DNA from: JAJFJD01 sp965228695 | Lineage (GTDB): Bacteria; Pseudomonadota; Alphaproteobacteria; UBA8366 | Assembly (NCBI GenBank): GCA_965228695.1 | Contig: CBDDIB010000002.1 | Span: 3,534,001 to 3,598,000, forward strand | DNA length: 64,000 bases | Direction of reading: 5' to 3' | In this document: positions 1 through 8,452 of the stretch, piece by piece | Layout: the number at the start of each line of letters is the position of its first letter | Position numbering within the stretch: the first letter of the stretch is position 1 | Position numbers and translations under genes: made by a program | Notes under the pieces: model-generated | The model's input: the letters and a program-made list of their open reading frames with translations, nothing else | Told to the model about the DNA's origin: nothing | Database searches by the model: none

Positions 1-432
1 CCGTTCGTCCTTCGGATTCACGAACATCGCGGTCGGCGCAACATTCGTGATTGCGATCGGGGTCAAGTCACGGGTCGGGTGCAGGTCCATATCGCCCGAC
101 ACGTATTTCGAGGCCATGCCGTCGCCGTGCTGAAGAATCGTGTAGCCGTCGGACGGCGCTTGCTGGAAGTCGGGCAGGCAGTTCACGCCACCGCCGCCCG
201 GCTTGTTCACCTTGTTGACCTTAACGCCCAGGATCTTCGACAGCGGACCCTGCATGGCCGCAACCGCCTGGTCCGAGCCCCCGCCCTTGCCGAAACACAC
301 GATGATCGTGATCGGCCGTTTCGGATACGCGCCGGGTTTCTTGAGATCGGCCGCGGACGCAACAGCCGTCATACCGGCCATGGCAAATGCGGCGGCGCCC
401 GCCATCAATACATGTTTCGCGATAGTTCGCAT
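1..432 (-). CDS. TctC/Bug-family substrate-binding protein, partial (3' end beyond window)
   Basis: The visible 144 residues start with a Sec signal peptide (MRTIAKHVLMAGAAAFAMAG, cleavage near the ASAAD stretch) followed by KRPITIIVCFGKGGGSDQ, the usual start of the mature Bug fold. These periplasmic receptors bind carboxylates and usually serve tripartite tricarboxylate transporters; the ligand cannot be read here. The start at 432 is preferred over an ATG six bases upstream because a GGGAGG lies about 7 nt before it. The gene is cut by the left edge. An epimerase gene lies 184 bp upstream on the same strand; the gap is AT-rich and probably holds a promoter. Confidence 0.85.
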   Translation of the reverse strand, partial: MRTIAKHVLMAGAAAFAMAGMTAVASAADLKKPGAYPKRPITIIVCFGKGGGSDQAVAAMQGPLSKILGVKVNKVNKPGGGGVNCLPDFQQAPSDGYTILQHGDGMASKYVSGDMDLHPTRDLTPIAITNVAPTAMFVNPKDER

Positions 433-616
433 TGTCATTCCTCCCAAATTGCTGAACGCTTGGCCTTGCGCTTGACGCCACCCGTCTCAGCGGCGTTGGC
501 AGACCGTTGATCGTCATCCGTGTTGATTCTGGATGATTTACAACATCAGTTTGTTAAGCCGATTTTCTACAACGCCTTGAAAGCCGTCAAGTTGAGCGGC
601 GGCGGAGTCACCCCGC

Positions 617-1564
617 TCATTCCAGCGGCGGCATTTGCCGTTCCTGGCGGGCTTCGTTCATCTGTTCCAGGATGCGCTGGCGCAGCGGCGGCAGGCGATA
701 GTCGATCGCCCGTTCGATGCGCCGGCAGTCGAGGTTCTGGATCACCGTGTACGGCACCGCATCCGGCTCGTAGCCGATTTCCGCCGACGGGGCATAGTCC
801 TTCACGATATCGACAACCTCCCGCACGGTGGTCTTGACGTTCCCGGCCACATAGACCGGGAGATCGAGCGTGTCCGCGAAACAGACGCGCACCATGCTGG
901 CGGCGACATCATCGACATAGACCGCCGGCGTGACCTGGTTCTCGGGCAAGGCGGAGACAACCGGATCGCCGACCGCGGCACCGGAGATAATGCGGGAAAT
1001 CGCCCCGCTGCGGCCGGTAACGCGGCCATGCCCGAAGACCGAAGCGATCCGAAGCCCGCGCGTATCGAGGCCGAAATTCCGGGTGTAGGCGGCGGCGACC
1101 TCTTCGTTCATCAGTTTGGCGTAGCCGTACAGGCTATAGGGGTTCCGCGGCGACGTTTCGTCGACCGCGGCGTCGCCGTATTCGCTTTGATCGCCATAGA
1201 CCGCCATCGATGTGGGGTAGACGACGCGCGAGACGCCGGTATGGCGGGCCGCCTCGAAGAGGTTGTTCGTGCCGCCGACATTCACCGAAAGGCCGAGCGC
1301 CGGCTCGTCCTCGGTCAGCGGGACCAACAACGCGGCCATGTGGATGACGTGTGTCACCGAATGTTGGATCATTACATCGAGAAGATCGTCATAGGCCCGG
1401 ACATCGCAGGCGACACGTTCCAAATTCGGGTCTTCCGCATAGGCCTCCAGACGCGGCTGACCGGCGTCCGTGTCCATCGACACGACCCTGTCTCCCCGGT
1501 CGAGAATATGCCGCGCAATCCGCGCGCCGATCATGCCGCCGCCGCCCGTTACAAGGACCGTCAT
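617..1564 (-). CDS. NAD-dependent epimerase/dehydratase family protein
   Basis: A 315-residue extended short-chain dehydrogenase. The N-terminal Rossmann motif TGGGGMIG is at residues 6-13, and the catalytic Tyr-x-x-x-Lys is Y146-GYA-K150. Asp31 after the second strand favours NAD. Length and motifs fit nucleotide-sugar epimerases and related sugar or lactone dehydrogenases, but the substrate cannot be deduced. Its neighbour is a TctC-type receptor rather than glycan genes, so a catabolic role is as likely as a nucleotide-sugar role. The ATG start directly precedes the strand leading into the glycine motif. Confidence 0.85.
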   Translation of the reverse strand: MTVLVTGGGGMIGARIARHILDRGDRVVSMDTDAGQPRLEAYAEDPNLERVACDVRAYDDLLDVMIQHSVTHVIHMAALLVPLTEDEPALGLSVNVGGTNNLFEAARHTGVSRVVYPTSMAVYGDQSEYGDAAVDETSPRNPYSLYGYAKLMNEEVAAAYTRNFGLDTRGLRIASVFGHGRVTGRSGAISRIISGAAVGDPVVSALPENQVTPAVYVDDVAASMVRVCFADTLDLPVYVAGNVKTTVREVVDIVKDYAPSAEIGYEPDAVPYTVIQNLDCRRIERAIDYRLPPLRQRILEQMNEARQERQMPPLE

Positions 1565-1764
1565 ATGAGCCTCCCGGTAGCTCTATTTGTTTCCGACTCC
1601 GCCCGTTGACCGGAAAGTATAGCGCGGGGTCGGCGATTTCCGGGAATCGGCCGAAAACCAATCTCGATCCCTCTTGCCGTGCTCCGAGCGCGCGGCGTTT
1701 GGCCCGGCTCGCCGCGATGCGCTATCCTTCCGGCCACGCATTGCCAATCGGAAGGAAGCCTTTC

Positions 1765-2637
1765 ATGGCCATCGAAATCACCCCGTGTTCACCGGCGCTC
1801 GGCGCGGAAATTCGTGGCGTCGACCTCTCGCATCCACTGGACGACCAGACCGTTCAGGACCTCAAGGACGCCTGGTTCGAGCATCTGGTCCTGCTGTTCC
1901 GGGACCAGGATCTGAGCGACCATGACCTGGTCCGCTTCAGCAACTATTTCGGCACTTGCGACAAGGCCCCGCCCAACGAAGCGGCGAACAAACTAAGCGA
2001 CGGCTACAGCCCCGACCTCCCGGAAGTCGCGATCATTTCGAACGTGGTCGTCGACGGCGTGGAGATCGGCTCCCTCGGCGCTTCCGAATGCGCCTGGCAC
2101 ACCGACATGTCCTACAACCCGGAACCGGCGGACGCGAGCGCCCTCTATGCCCTCGAGGTCCCGGAGGCGGGCGGCGATACGGCGTTCCTCAACATGTACA
2201 AGGCGTATGACGCGCTGCCCGACGCCCTGAAGGAGCGGATCGGCGGGCGCAAGGCGATCCACGACGCAACCTTCACCAGCGCCGGCGGCCTCCGGAAAGG
2301 GTTGGAGCCGCCGACCGACGCGAGCAAGGCACCCGGCGCGCATCACCCGATCCTGCGCACCCACCCGGAAACGGGAAAAACGGTGTTGTTCCTCGGCCGC
2401 CGCACCAATAGCTATATCGTCGGCATGGACGTGGGCGAGAGCGAAGCCCTTCTCGACGAAATTTGGCGCTATACGACCGATGACAATTTCGTCTGGACGC
2501 ATCGATGGCGCAAAGGCGACGTGCTGCTCTGGGACAATCGCGCGGTCATGCACCGGCGCGACGATTTCGACCCGTCGGTCCGCCGCCTGATGCACCGCAC
2601 CCAGCTCAAGGGAGAGGTGCCGTTCTACACCGGGTGA
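1765..2637 (+). CDS. TauD/TfdA family Fe(II)/2-oxoglutarate dioxygenase
   Basis: A 290-residue cytoplasmic non-haem iron oxygenase. The ligand triad is visible as H112-x-D114 (WHTDMSY) and H263 in WDNRAVMH; arginines near 273-278 should hold the 2-oxoglutarate carboxylate. The family hydroxylates taurine, aryloxyacetates, carnitine-like acids and similar compounds; the substrate is unknown here. The open frame extends upstream, but the start at 1765 (MAIEITPCSPALGAEIRGVD) matches the family N-terminus and has GGAAGG about 8 nt before it. It is followed after 25 bp by an enolase-superfamily gene, probably in one operon. Confidence 0.9.
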   Translation: MAIEITPCSPALGAEIRGVDLSHPLDDQTVQDLKDAWFEHLVLLFRDQDLSDHDLVRFSNYFGTCDKAPPNEAANKLSDGYSPDLPEVAIISNVVVDGVEIGSLGASECAWHTDMSYNPEPADASALYALEVPEAGGDTAFLNMYKAYDALPDALKERIGGRKAIHDATFTSAGGLRKGLEPPTDASKAPGAHHPILRTHPETGKTVLFLGRRTNSYIVGMDVGESEALLDEIWRYTTDDNFVWTHRWRKGDVLLWDNRAVMHRRDDFDPSVRRLMHRTQLKGEVPFYTG

Positions 2638-2662
2638 CCGCCAGCGATCGGCACGAAACATC

Positions 2663-3757
2663 ATGAAAATCGAGAGCATCGCCCTCTGGCGCGTCCGCGT
2701 GCCGCTGTACACGCCCTATAACACCACACTCGCGGCGCTGGCCGAGTTGGACAGCATCGTCGCGGAGGTCAAGGACGCCGACGGCAACATCGGCATCGGC
2801 GAGACGACGATCATCCCCGGTTACACGCACGAAACCGGAGACGGCGGCTGGGAATTCTGCAAGAGCCGGGGCAGGGCGCTCACCGGGATGGACAGCGGCG
2901 CGGCAAAGACGGCCCTCGATCCCTACCGCAAGAGTGATCCGCACGCGGTGAGCGTGCTGCAGGTCGCCATCGAGATGCTGGAAAGTAACCCGATCTTCGA
3001 TGCCCCGGAGGCACCGCTGCCGGTCCCGATCCTGACGCCGGTCAACAGCAAGGACCTGACGGAAATTCCGGACGAGATCGAGCGCCACATCGCCGACGGC
3101 TTCCGCACGCTCAAGGTCAAGGTCGGTTGGGACGTGGACAAGGATTTGGAGCGCGTCGCCCTGATCCAGAAGGTCAACGCCGGGCGCGCGACGCTGCGGC
3201 TCGACGCCAACCAGGGCTTCTCTGAGGATGACGGCAAGCGCTTCGCCGACGCCCTGAACCCGGACTCGATCACCCTGTTCGAGCAGCCGTGCGACTGCGA
3301 CGACTGGCCCGCCAACGCCGCCGTCGCCGCGGTCTCGACCGTGCCAGTGATGATGGACGAATCGATCTACGGGGTGGAGGACATCGACCGCGCCGCCGAT
3401 ATGCCCGGCTGCGGCTTCGTCAAACTGAAGATCGCCAAACTGACCGGCGTCGACATGCTGACCGACGGCCTGAACCGCATCAAGGAGAGGGGCCTGGGCG
3501 CCGTTCTCGGCAACGGGGCGGCGACGGACATCGAATGCTGGATCGAAGCCTGCGTCGCCCGCAGCACCATCGACAACGCGGGCGAGAATTGCGGATTCCT
3601 CAAGAACCGCGAACAACTCTTGGAAACGCCGCTGACCTTCGAGAACGGCGCAATCGTCCTGCAGCCCGGCTACAAGGCACAGCTGAACCACGAGGTGGTG
3701 GAGCGGCTGGCGGTGGCGAAGGAAGTGTTTCGGGCAGAGAGCGCGACGGCGGAGTAG
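2663..3757 (+). CDS. Enolase superfamily protein, muconate-lactonizing/mandelate racemase type
   Basis: A 364-residue protein with the full catalytic set of the MLE subgroup: K151-V-K153 on the second barrel strand, metal ligands D181 (DANQGF), E207 (FEQP) and D232 (MDES), and K254-L-K256 on the sixth strand. These enzymes abstract a proton alpha to a carboxylate to cycloisomerise, dehydrate, racemise or epimerise acids. The residues indicate an active enzyme but not its substrate. It is probably co-transcribed with the TauD-type dioxygenase 25 bp upstream, so the two may act on the same acid. Confidence 0.9.
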   Translation: MKIESIALWRVRVPLYTPYNTTLAALAELDSIVAEVKDADGNIGIGETTIIPGYTHETGDGGWEFCKSRGRALTGMDSGAAKTALDPYRKSDPHAVSVLQVAIEMLESNPIFDAPEAPLPVPILTPVNSKDLTEIPDEIERHIADGFRTLKVKVGWDVDKDLERVALIQKVNAGRATLRLDANQGFSEDDGKRFADALNPDSITLFEQPCDCDDWPANAAVAAVSTVPVMMDESIYGVEDIDRAADMPGCGFVKLKIAKLTGVDMLTDGLNRIKERGLGAVLGNGAATDIECWIEACVARSTIDNAGENCGFLKNREQLLETPLTFENGAIVLQPGYKAQLNHEVVERLAVAKEVFRAESATAE

Positions 3758-3869
3758 ACCACTAATGACGATCAATACTCATCCGAATCGTACTTAACGG
3801 GCTTAAGAAAGCCCTAACCGTGTCTTGGTAGCGTTTTCCAATCTGAAACGTTCCAAAAACCGCGAAACC

Positions 3870-4121
3870 ATGTACATCCTCCGTATTCTGATGCCGCTGG
3901 GGTCCTTCGACTCCTTGGTCTACGGGGCCACAGCGATCCTGATCTACTCAAAGCTCTCGGGCTTGCTGGATTGGTCCTGGGTCTGGATTTTCGCGCCGTT
4001 TTGGGGTTCCTTCACGGCGATCTTCCTGATGGCGGTCCTCACCGCGTTTGGAATTGGATTGCCCCGGGTTTGGCCGCTGCGTGAGGACACGGACGGCGAG
4101 GGGCATTCGCCCAGCCACTAA
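3870..4121 (+). CDS. Small two-helix membrane protein, function unknown
   Basis: The 83-residue product begins MYILRILMPLGSFDSLVYGA and has two hydrophobic segments (about residues 6-28 and 34-60) followed by a short hydrophilic, acidic tail. I do not recognise the family. A TTG codon 45 bases upstream in the same frame could also start it; the ATG is preferred, though no strong ribosome site is visible. It is convergent with the amidase gene on the other strand. The hydrophobic pattern supports a real gene. Confidence 0.5.
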   Translation: MYILRILMPLGSFDSLVYGATAILIYSKLSGLLDWSWVWIFAPFWGSFTAIFLMAVLTAFGIGLPRVWPLREDTDGEGHSPSH

Positions 4122-4170
4122 CCTCGATATAGATGTCCGCGCCGCAGGAACTGGCAGCGGAAGTCCTGCG

Positions 4171-5583
4171 CTACGCCAAATCCGGCACCCGTTCGTGCCA
4201 ATCGGTCGCCGCCTGATACGCCGCACCCATCGCGAACAACTGGTGTTCGCCGAGCGGCCGTCCCACCAATTGGAAGGACACCGGCAGATCGCCCTCGGTG
4301 AAGCCGCACGGCACCGCCAGCGACGGCAAACCCAGATAATTGAACGGGCGGGTGAACATGGTCATTTTCGCGACCATGTCGCCAACCGTGTCGTTGCCGT
4401 GGAAATCGGTCTCCTCGATCGTCGGCACCGGCATGGGGATAACCGGGCAGTGCAGCATGTCCGCCTCGGCGAAGGCGGCGGTGCAGAACTCGGTCATGTA
4501 TTTGCCGCGCAGGCTGAGCGCCTCGATGTAGCGGGTCGCGGGCAGGTGGAAACCGGCCTCGACGCGGGCGGCGGTGTGGCGGCCGTAGTCCTGCGGGCGC
4601 TGGCGCATCCATTTGGCGTGGATCGTCGCCGCCTCGGATTTGGAGATCGCGTCGCCCAGGCGGAAGAGGGGGCGCAGGTCCGGGATTTCGGCCTCGATCA
4701 CCGTAATGTCCAATTGGCGGAGCGCTTCGACGCTGGCCTCCAACACCTCGCGCACGCTGTCCTCGACCGTATCGTAGAAGAAGTTCTTCGGCACGGCGAC
4801 GCGCAGGTCTTTGGCCCCGGCGTCGATGGCGGCGAGATAGTCGGGCACTGGCTCGTCCACGGTCGTGGCGTCGTTGGGATCGCGGCCGGCGATCGCGGCG
4901 GTCATCATCGCGCAGTCGCGCACCGTGCGGGTCAGCGGCCCCATCGTGTCGTTCGACCAGGCGCGTGGCATGGCGCCGTAGCGGCTGATCCGGCCATAGG
5001 TGGGTTTCAGGCCGACGACGCCGCAGAGCGCCGCGGGCAAGCGGACCGATCCGCCCGTGTCGGACCCCATCGCGCCGTAGACGAAACGCGCCGCCGTGGA
5101 CGCGCCCGATCCGCTGGATGATCCGCCGGTCACATGGTCCGGGTTCCACGGATTGTGGCAGTTGCCGAAATGCTCGTTATGGCCGGTCGGCCCGGCGGCG
5201 AATTCCGACATGTTGAGTCCGCCCAGATTGAGCGCGCCCGCGTCTTCCAGCTTCTCCAGCACCGTCGCGGTCACGTCGGGGACGTAGTTACGGCGGATCG
5301 CCGAGCCGCAGGTCGTGGTGTGGCCCTGGCGGTAGTACATGTCCTTATGGGCGAGGGGCACGCCGTGCAGCGGGCCACGGATATCGCCCTTAGCGATCTC
5401 CGCGTCGGCCTTCTTGGCGGCTTCCAGCGCCGCCGAACGGTCGAGTGAGATGAAGCTGTTCACCGTACCTTCAAACGCTTCGATGCGCGACAGGCAGGCT
5501 TCGGTGGCCTCGATCGAGGTCAGGCGGCCTTCGCGGATGGCGGCGGCGGTTTCCTCCAGGGAAAGCAGGGCGGGATCGCTCAT
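4171..5583 (-). CDS. Amidase signature family hydrolase (AtzE/GatA-like)
   Basis: A 470-residue protein with the complete Ser-cisSer-Lys triad of the amidase signature family: K80 (LAHKDM), the GGSSSGSG loop at 153-160 and nucleophile S179 in GSDTGGSVR. It would hydrolyse a C-N amide bond in the cytoplasm. Its ATG overlaps the stop codon of a DUF4089 gene by four bases (ATGA), so the two are translationally coupled. DUF4089 proteins such as AtzG are small partner subunits of AtzE-type amidases. This makes an AtzE-like two-subunit hydrolase more likely than a tRNA amidotransferase. The substrate is unknown. Confidence 0.9.
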   Translation of the reverse strand: MSDPALLSLEETAAAIREGRLTSIEATEACLSRIEAFEGTVNSFISLDRSAALEAAKKADAEIAKGDIRGPLHGVPLAHKDMYYRQGHTTTCGSAIRRNYVPDVTATVLEKLEDAGALNLGGLNMSEFAAGPTGHNEHFGNCHNPWNPDHVTGGSSSGSGASTAARFVYGAMGSDTGGSVRLPAALCGVVGLKPTYGRISRYGAMPRAWSNDTMGPLTRTVRDCAMMTAAIAGRDPNDATTVDEPVPDYLAAIDAGAKDLRVAVPKNFFYDTVEDSVREVLEASVEALRQLDITVIEAEIPDLRPLFRLGDAISKSEAATIHAKWMRQRPQDYGRHTAARVEAGFHLPATRYIEALSLRGKYMTEFCTAAFAEADMLHCPVIPMPVPTIEETDFHGNDTVGDMVAKMTMFTRPFNYLGLPSLAVPCGFTEGDLPVSFQLVGRPLGEHQLFAMGAAYQAATDWHERVPDLA

Positions 5584-5795
5584 TGGCCGTCTCCCGCCGG
5601 TTTCTGCAGCCGAAGGGCGCGGAAGAAGCCGACCGGCTCGTCGTCGAATTCCAGGTCGAAGGCGGCGTCCGAGACGTCGTGGTTGATGGCCTGGACCTCC
5701 GGGGCGAGTTGTTCGGCCCGTTCCTCGGTGATGTCGAGATTCTGTAGTTCGGCGGCCTGACGCAGGATCAGCTTCGGCGTCACGTCTTCGGTCAT
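5580..5795 (-). CDS. DUF4089 (AtzG-like) small amidase subunit
   Basis: A 71-residue protein starting MTEDVTPKLILRQAAELQNL, with two predicted helices and an acidic middle (FDLEFDDEP), ending FRALRLQKPAGDGQ. The layout matches the GatC-like DUF4089 family, whose member AtzG stabilises the amidase AtzE. The start at 5795 has GGGAGGG about 6 nt upstream; a longer reading from further upstream lacks such a site. The stop overlaps the amidase start by four bases, so both subunits are probably made in equal amounts. Confidence 0.75.
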   Translation of the reverse strand: MTEDVTPKLILRQAAELQNLDITEERAEQLAPEVQAINHDVSDAAFDLEFDDEPVGFFRALRLQKPAGDGQ

Positions 5796-6083
5796 CGTTT
5801 CCCTCCCATGGCCATCAACGGCGTTAACCTTCTTTTTAGCGGGAATCCAGGCGTTCAACAAAATCCGCACCGTCTGCCTGCTGCCCGCTTGCCCCCAAAG
5901 GCCTAGTCCCTTCCGCCAAGACCTCTGCTCTCAACGGGCTAGTCCGCCGGGTAGCCCGGACATCTCCTTCGGACCAACACGGAAGGTTCGTTGCTGGCGT
6001 CCGATCCCTGCGGTTTCCTTAGGCGTGCCGAAGAAAAAGAAGAACTCGGCATCGCCTCGGAGGAGAGGCAGAGGAGGTATCTC

Positions 6084-6272
6084 ATGGCCAAAGTACTTGG
6101 CCGGGCACTCGCCGGCGGGCGTCGTATCCCGTCAATGGAATACGCGCTCGTCGGCATTCTGCTTGCGATCAGCGTTGTCGGCAGCCTCACCGAACTCGAT
6201 TTCGAAGTGCGCATGGCGCTCGGCGGCATCGTCTCCGACCTCTACGACACCGCCGTCACCCTTCCGAAATAG
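6084..6272 (+). CDS. Small Flp-like (type IVb) pilin candidate
   Basis: A 62-residue protein: a short basic leader (MAKVLGRALAGGRRIPS), then M-E-Y-A-L-V-G-I and a single hydrophobic helix up to about residue 40, then a short polar tail. A Glu followed by Tyr at the head of the helix is the hallmark of Flp/Fap pilins processed by TadV-type peptidases. It lacks the usual ESG-A-T-A-I-E context, so assignment is by pattern only. An AGAGGAGG lies 6-7 nt before the ATG, so it is probably translated. No tad/cpa assembly genes are in the window; it stands alone. Confidence 0.5.
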   Translation: MAKVLGRALAGGRRIPSMEYALVGILLAISVVGSLTELDFEVRMALGGIVSDLYDTAVTLPK

Positions 6273-6285
6273 AGCCGTTTTCACG

Positions 6286-6434
6286 GAATATCCCATACGG
6301 CCTCATGCTGAGCCGGTCGAAGCATGATCCTTCGACAGGCTCAGGATGAGGGTTGCCGAAACACCACCGAATATCCAATACGGCCTCATGCCGAGCTTAT
6401 CGAAGCATGATCCTTCGACAGGCTCAGGATGAGG
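6286..6434. repeat. Two tandem REP-like palindromes
   Basis: Two copies of an imperfect 51-bp palindrome (6301-6351 and 6384-6434) begin CCTCAT and end ATGAGG, with the core CTTCGACAGGCTCAGGATGA. Each is preceded by a near-identical 15-mer (GAATATCC-A/C-ATACGG), so the repeat unit is 83 bp. The palindromes lie between two convergent genes, where REP elements usually sit, and could fold as a hairpin terminator on either strand. The second copy has drifted in its left arm, while the right arms are identical. Confidence 0.85.
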
Positions 6435-6465
6435 AACGCGCAATGCCGGGACGGCCGGCCCTGCG

Positions 6466-7608
6466 TTACGCAACGAACCCATAAAGCTTCGCTGCGTTCT
6501 CGCAGGTGACCTTGTGGCGTGTCTCGGCGGAGACACCGGCGAACTCCTCGTCGATGAAGGATTGCGAGTCCGGCCAGACGCCGTCCGGGTGCGGGAAGTC
6601 CGATCCCCACATGACGTTTTCCTCGCCCAGCAGGTCGAGCAGCCGGACGCCGACCTTATCGCTCTGATAGGTCGCCTTGCATTGGCGATGCCAATAGTCC
6701 GACGGCTTCATGGTGAGGGTGAGGTCCTTGAACTGATCCTCCCACTCCAGGTCCATGTGCTCCAGCACATAGGGAATCCAGCCGATCCCGCTCTCGCCGA
6801 TCACCACCTTCACGTTCGGATGGGCCTCCAGGACGCCGCCGTACAAGACCTCCATCAGCGTCCACGCCATGGCGAGTTGGAAGCCGGTGATGTGCACGGC
6901 GAAGGCCTGACGCGCCTGCAACGGGGGCATGTCCTCGAAGTTCGGGCGCTTGCCGCCGATGGTGTGGAAATGCACCGGCAGGTCCGCTTCCGCCGCCGCG
7001 GCCCACAGCGCGTTCCAGGACGGATCGAAGAGCTGCTTCATGTCATGCGTCTTGGACACTTCGATCCCACGCACGCCGCCACGTTCCGCGACCTTCTCGA
7101 CTTCACGGACTGCGGCGTCCATGTCGTGGTTCGGGATTGATGCGATCCCGGCATAGCGTTCCGGATGCGTCTTGCAGAACTCGTCGAGCCATTCGTTGTA
7201 GATCCGCATGACCTCGGTCGCGGCTTCCGGGTCGTTCAACCGCTGCGCGGCACCGAGAATGCCGTACAGTACTTCGGCCTGCACGCCGTCGCGGTCCTGG
7301 TCCTTCAGACGCAGGTCCGGGTCGGTGAGCCTTCGGATGCCTTTCTCGCCATCGGCGTACAGGCCGGTTTCCGCCATCCGGTCGGAGCGATGGATTTGCC
7401 CCGGCACGTATTTCCGGCCGCCGGACCCCATGCCGTTCATCAAACCGAAGCGCGCACCCTGATCGGTCACCCAGGTCGGCCCGTCCTCCGCATCGGTGAC
7501 ATAGGGCATGCGGTCCTTCACCGCCGCCGAGGCGTTCGACGTGAACAGGTCGGGCGGAAGCCAGATCAAGTCGATGTGACAATCCGCCGAGATGCATTTG
7601 TATTCCAT
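6466..7608 (-). CDS. Amidohydrolase family protein (amidohydrolase_2 / ACMSD type)
   Basis: A 380-residue TIM-barrel metal-dependent hydrolase or decarboxylase. It shows the N-terminal SADCHIDL segment (a variant of the D-x-H metal site), VHFHTIGG in the middle, GESGIGWIPYVLEHMD, and the C-terminal metal Asp in GSDFPHPDGVWPDS. Such enzymes hydrolyse lactones or decarboxylate aromatic and muconic acids. The start at 7608 has GGAGG 5 nt before the ATG; the frame stays open upstream but without a ribosome site. The D-C-H variation of the first metal motif makes the exact chemistry uncertain. Confidence 0.85.
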   Translation of the reverse strand: MEYKCISADCHIDLIWLPPDLFTSNASAAVKDRMPYVTDAEDGPTWVTDQGARFGLMNGMGSGGRKYVPGQIHRSDRMAETGLYADGEKGIRRLTDPDLRLKDQDRDGVQAEVLYGILGAAQRLNDPEAATEVMRIYNEWLDEFCKTHPERYAGIASIPNHDMDAAVREVEKVAERGGVRGIEVSKTHDMKQLFDPSWNALWAAAAEADLPVHFHTIGGKRPNFEDMPPLQARQAFAVHITGFQLAMAWTLMEVLYGGVLEAHPNVKVVIGESGIGWIPYVLEHMDLEWEDQFKDLTLTMKPSDYWHRQCKATYQSDKVGVRLLDLLGEENVMWGSDFPHPDGVWPDSQSFIDEEFAGVSAETRHKVTCENAAKLYGFVA

Positions 7609-7750
7609 GATGTCCTCCGGCTGCGGCGCGTGACTATCCGATAGGATTGTCTCAACCAATCCGATAGCAGGCAAATTCGAGCGGGCGGCTTGCACGGACG
7701 CGGGGCGGCGGCTACCGTCGCAACCGAACCGGAACAGCAGGACAAACCCC

Positions 7751-8449
7751 GTGATCGATCTGTATTACTGGCCCACGCCGAACGGCTGGAAAATCACCAT
7801 CATGCTTGAGGAATGCGGCGTGGAGTACGAAGCGATCCCCGTCGATATCCGCAACGGCGACCAGTTCAAGCCGGAGTTCCTGGCGATCAGCCCGAACAAT
7901 CGCATGCCGGCGATCGTCGACAAGCGCGATCCCGACAACAAGATCACGATCTTCGAATCCGGCGCGATCCTGAGTTACCTTGCCGAAACCACGGGCAAGT
8001 TCATGCCGCAGGATTTGAAGGGCCGCTACAACGTGCAGCAGTGGGTCTTCTGGCAGGTCGGCGGACTGGGTCCGATGGCCGGGCAACTCAGCCATTTCGT
8101 GAATTATGTCGAGGAGGAAAACCCCTACGCCCGGGGACGATATGCCAACGAATACGACCGCTTGCTCGGCGTGTTGAACCGGCAGCTTGAAGGGCAGGAC
8201 TTCATCTGCGGCGACTACAGCATCGCCGACATGGCGTCCTGGCCCTGGCTGATTCCGTATAAGCGATTCGAGCAATCGCTCGACCATCTGCCCAATGTGC
8301 AGGCCTGGCACAACCGCATGAAGACGCGGCCGGCGGTGCGTAAAGGCGTCGATGTGGGCAAGGAATGGCGCGACTACGGGCGGCCGCATACGGAAGAATC
8401 GCGCAAGCTGTTGTTCGGCCAAACGTCGCAGAGCACGGCTTCCGAATAA
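7751..8449 (+). CDS. Glutathione S-transferase, YfcG/YghU-like
   Basis: A 232-residue cytoplasmic protein. The thioredoxin-fold half opens with DLYYWPTPNGWKITIMLEE and carries the cis-Pro and ESGAI loop (RMPAIVD, FESGAILSYL) of the glutathione site. The helical half contains QWVFWQVGGLGPMAGQLSHF and YSIADMASWPW. The TPNG motif, the WQVGGLGPM segment and the length closely match E. coli YfcG, a GST-family disulfide-bond reductase. Start is GTG. It is convergent with the next gene, leaving 3 bp between the stops. Confidence 0.9.
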   Translation: MIDLYYWPTPNGWKITIMLEECGVEYEAIPVDIRNGDQFKPEFLAISPNNRMPAIVDKRDPDNKITIFESGAILSYLAETTGKFMPQDLKGRYNVQQWVFWQVGGLGPMAGQLSHFVNYVEEENPYARGRYANEYDRLLGVLNRQLEGQDFICGDYSIADMASWPWLIPYKRFEQSLDHLPNVQAWHNRMKTRPAVRKGVDVGKEWRDYGRPHTEESRKLLFGQTSQSTASE

Positions 8450-8452
8450 CCG

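Noticed and set aside
1351..1764. Open extension upstream of the first TauD-type gene
   Set aside because: It overlaps the epimerase gene on the opposite strand and lacks family similarity; the family N-terminus begins at 1765.
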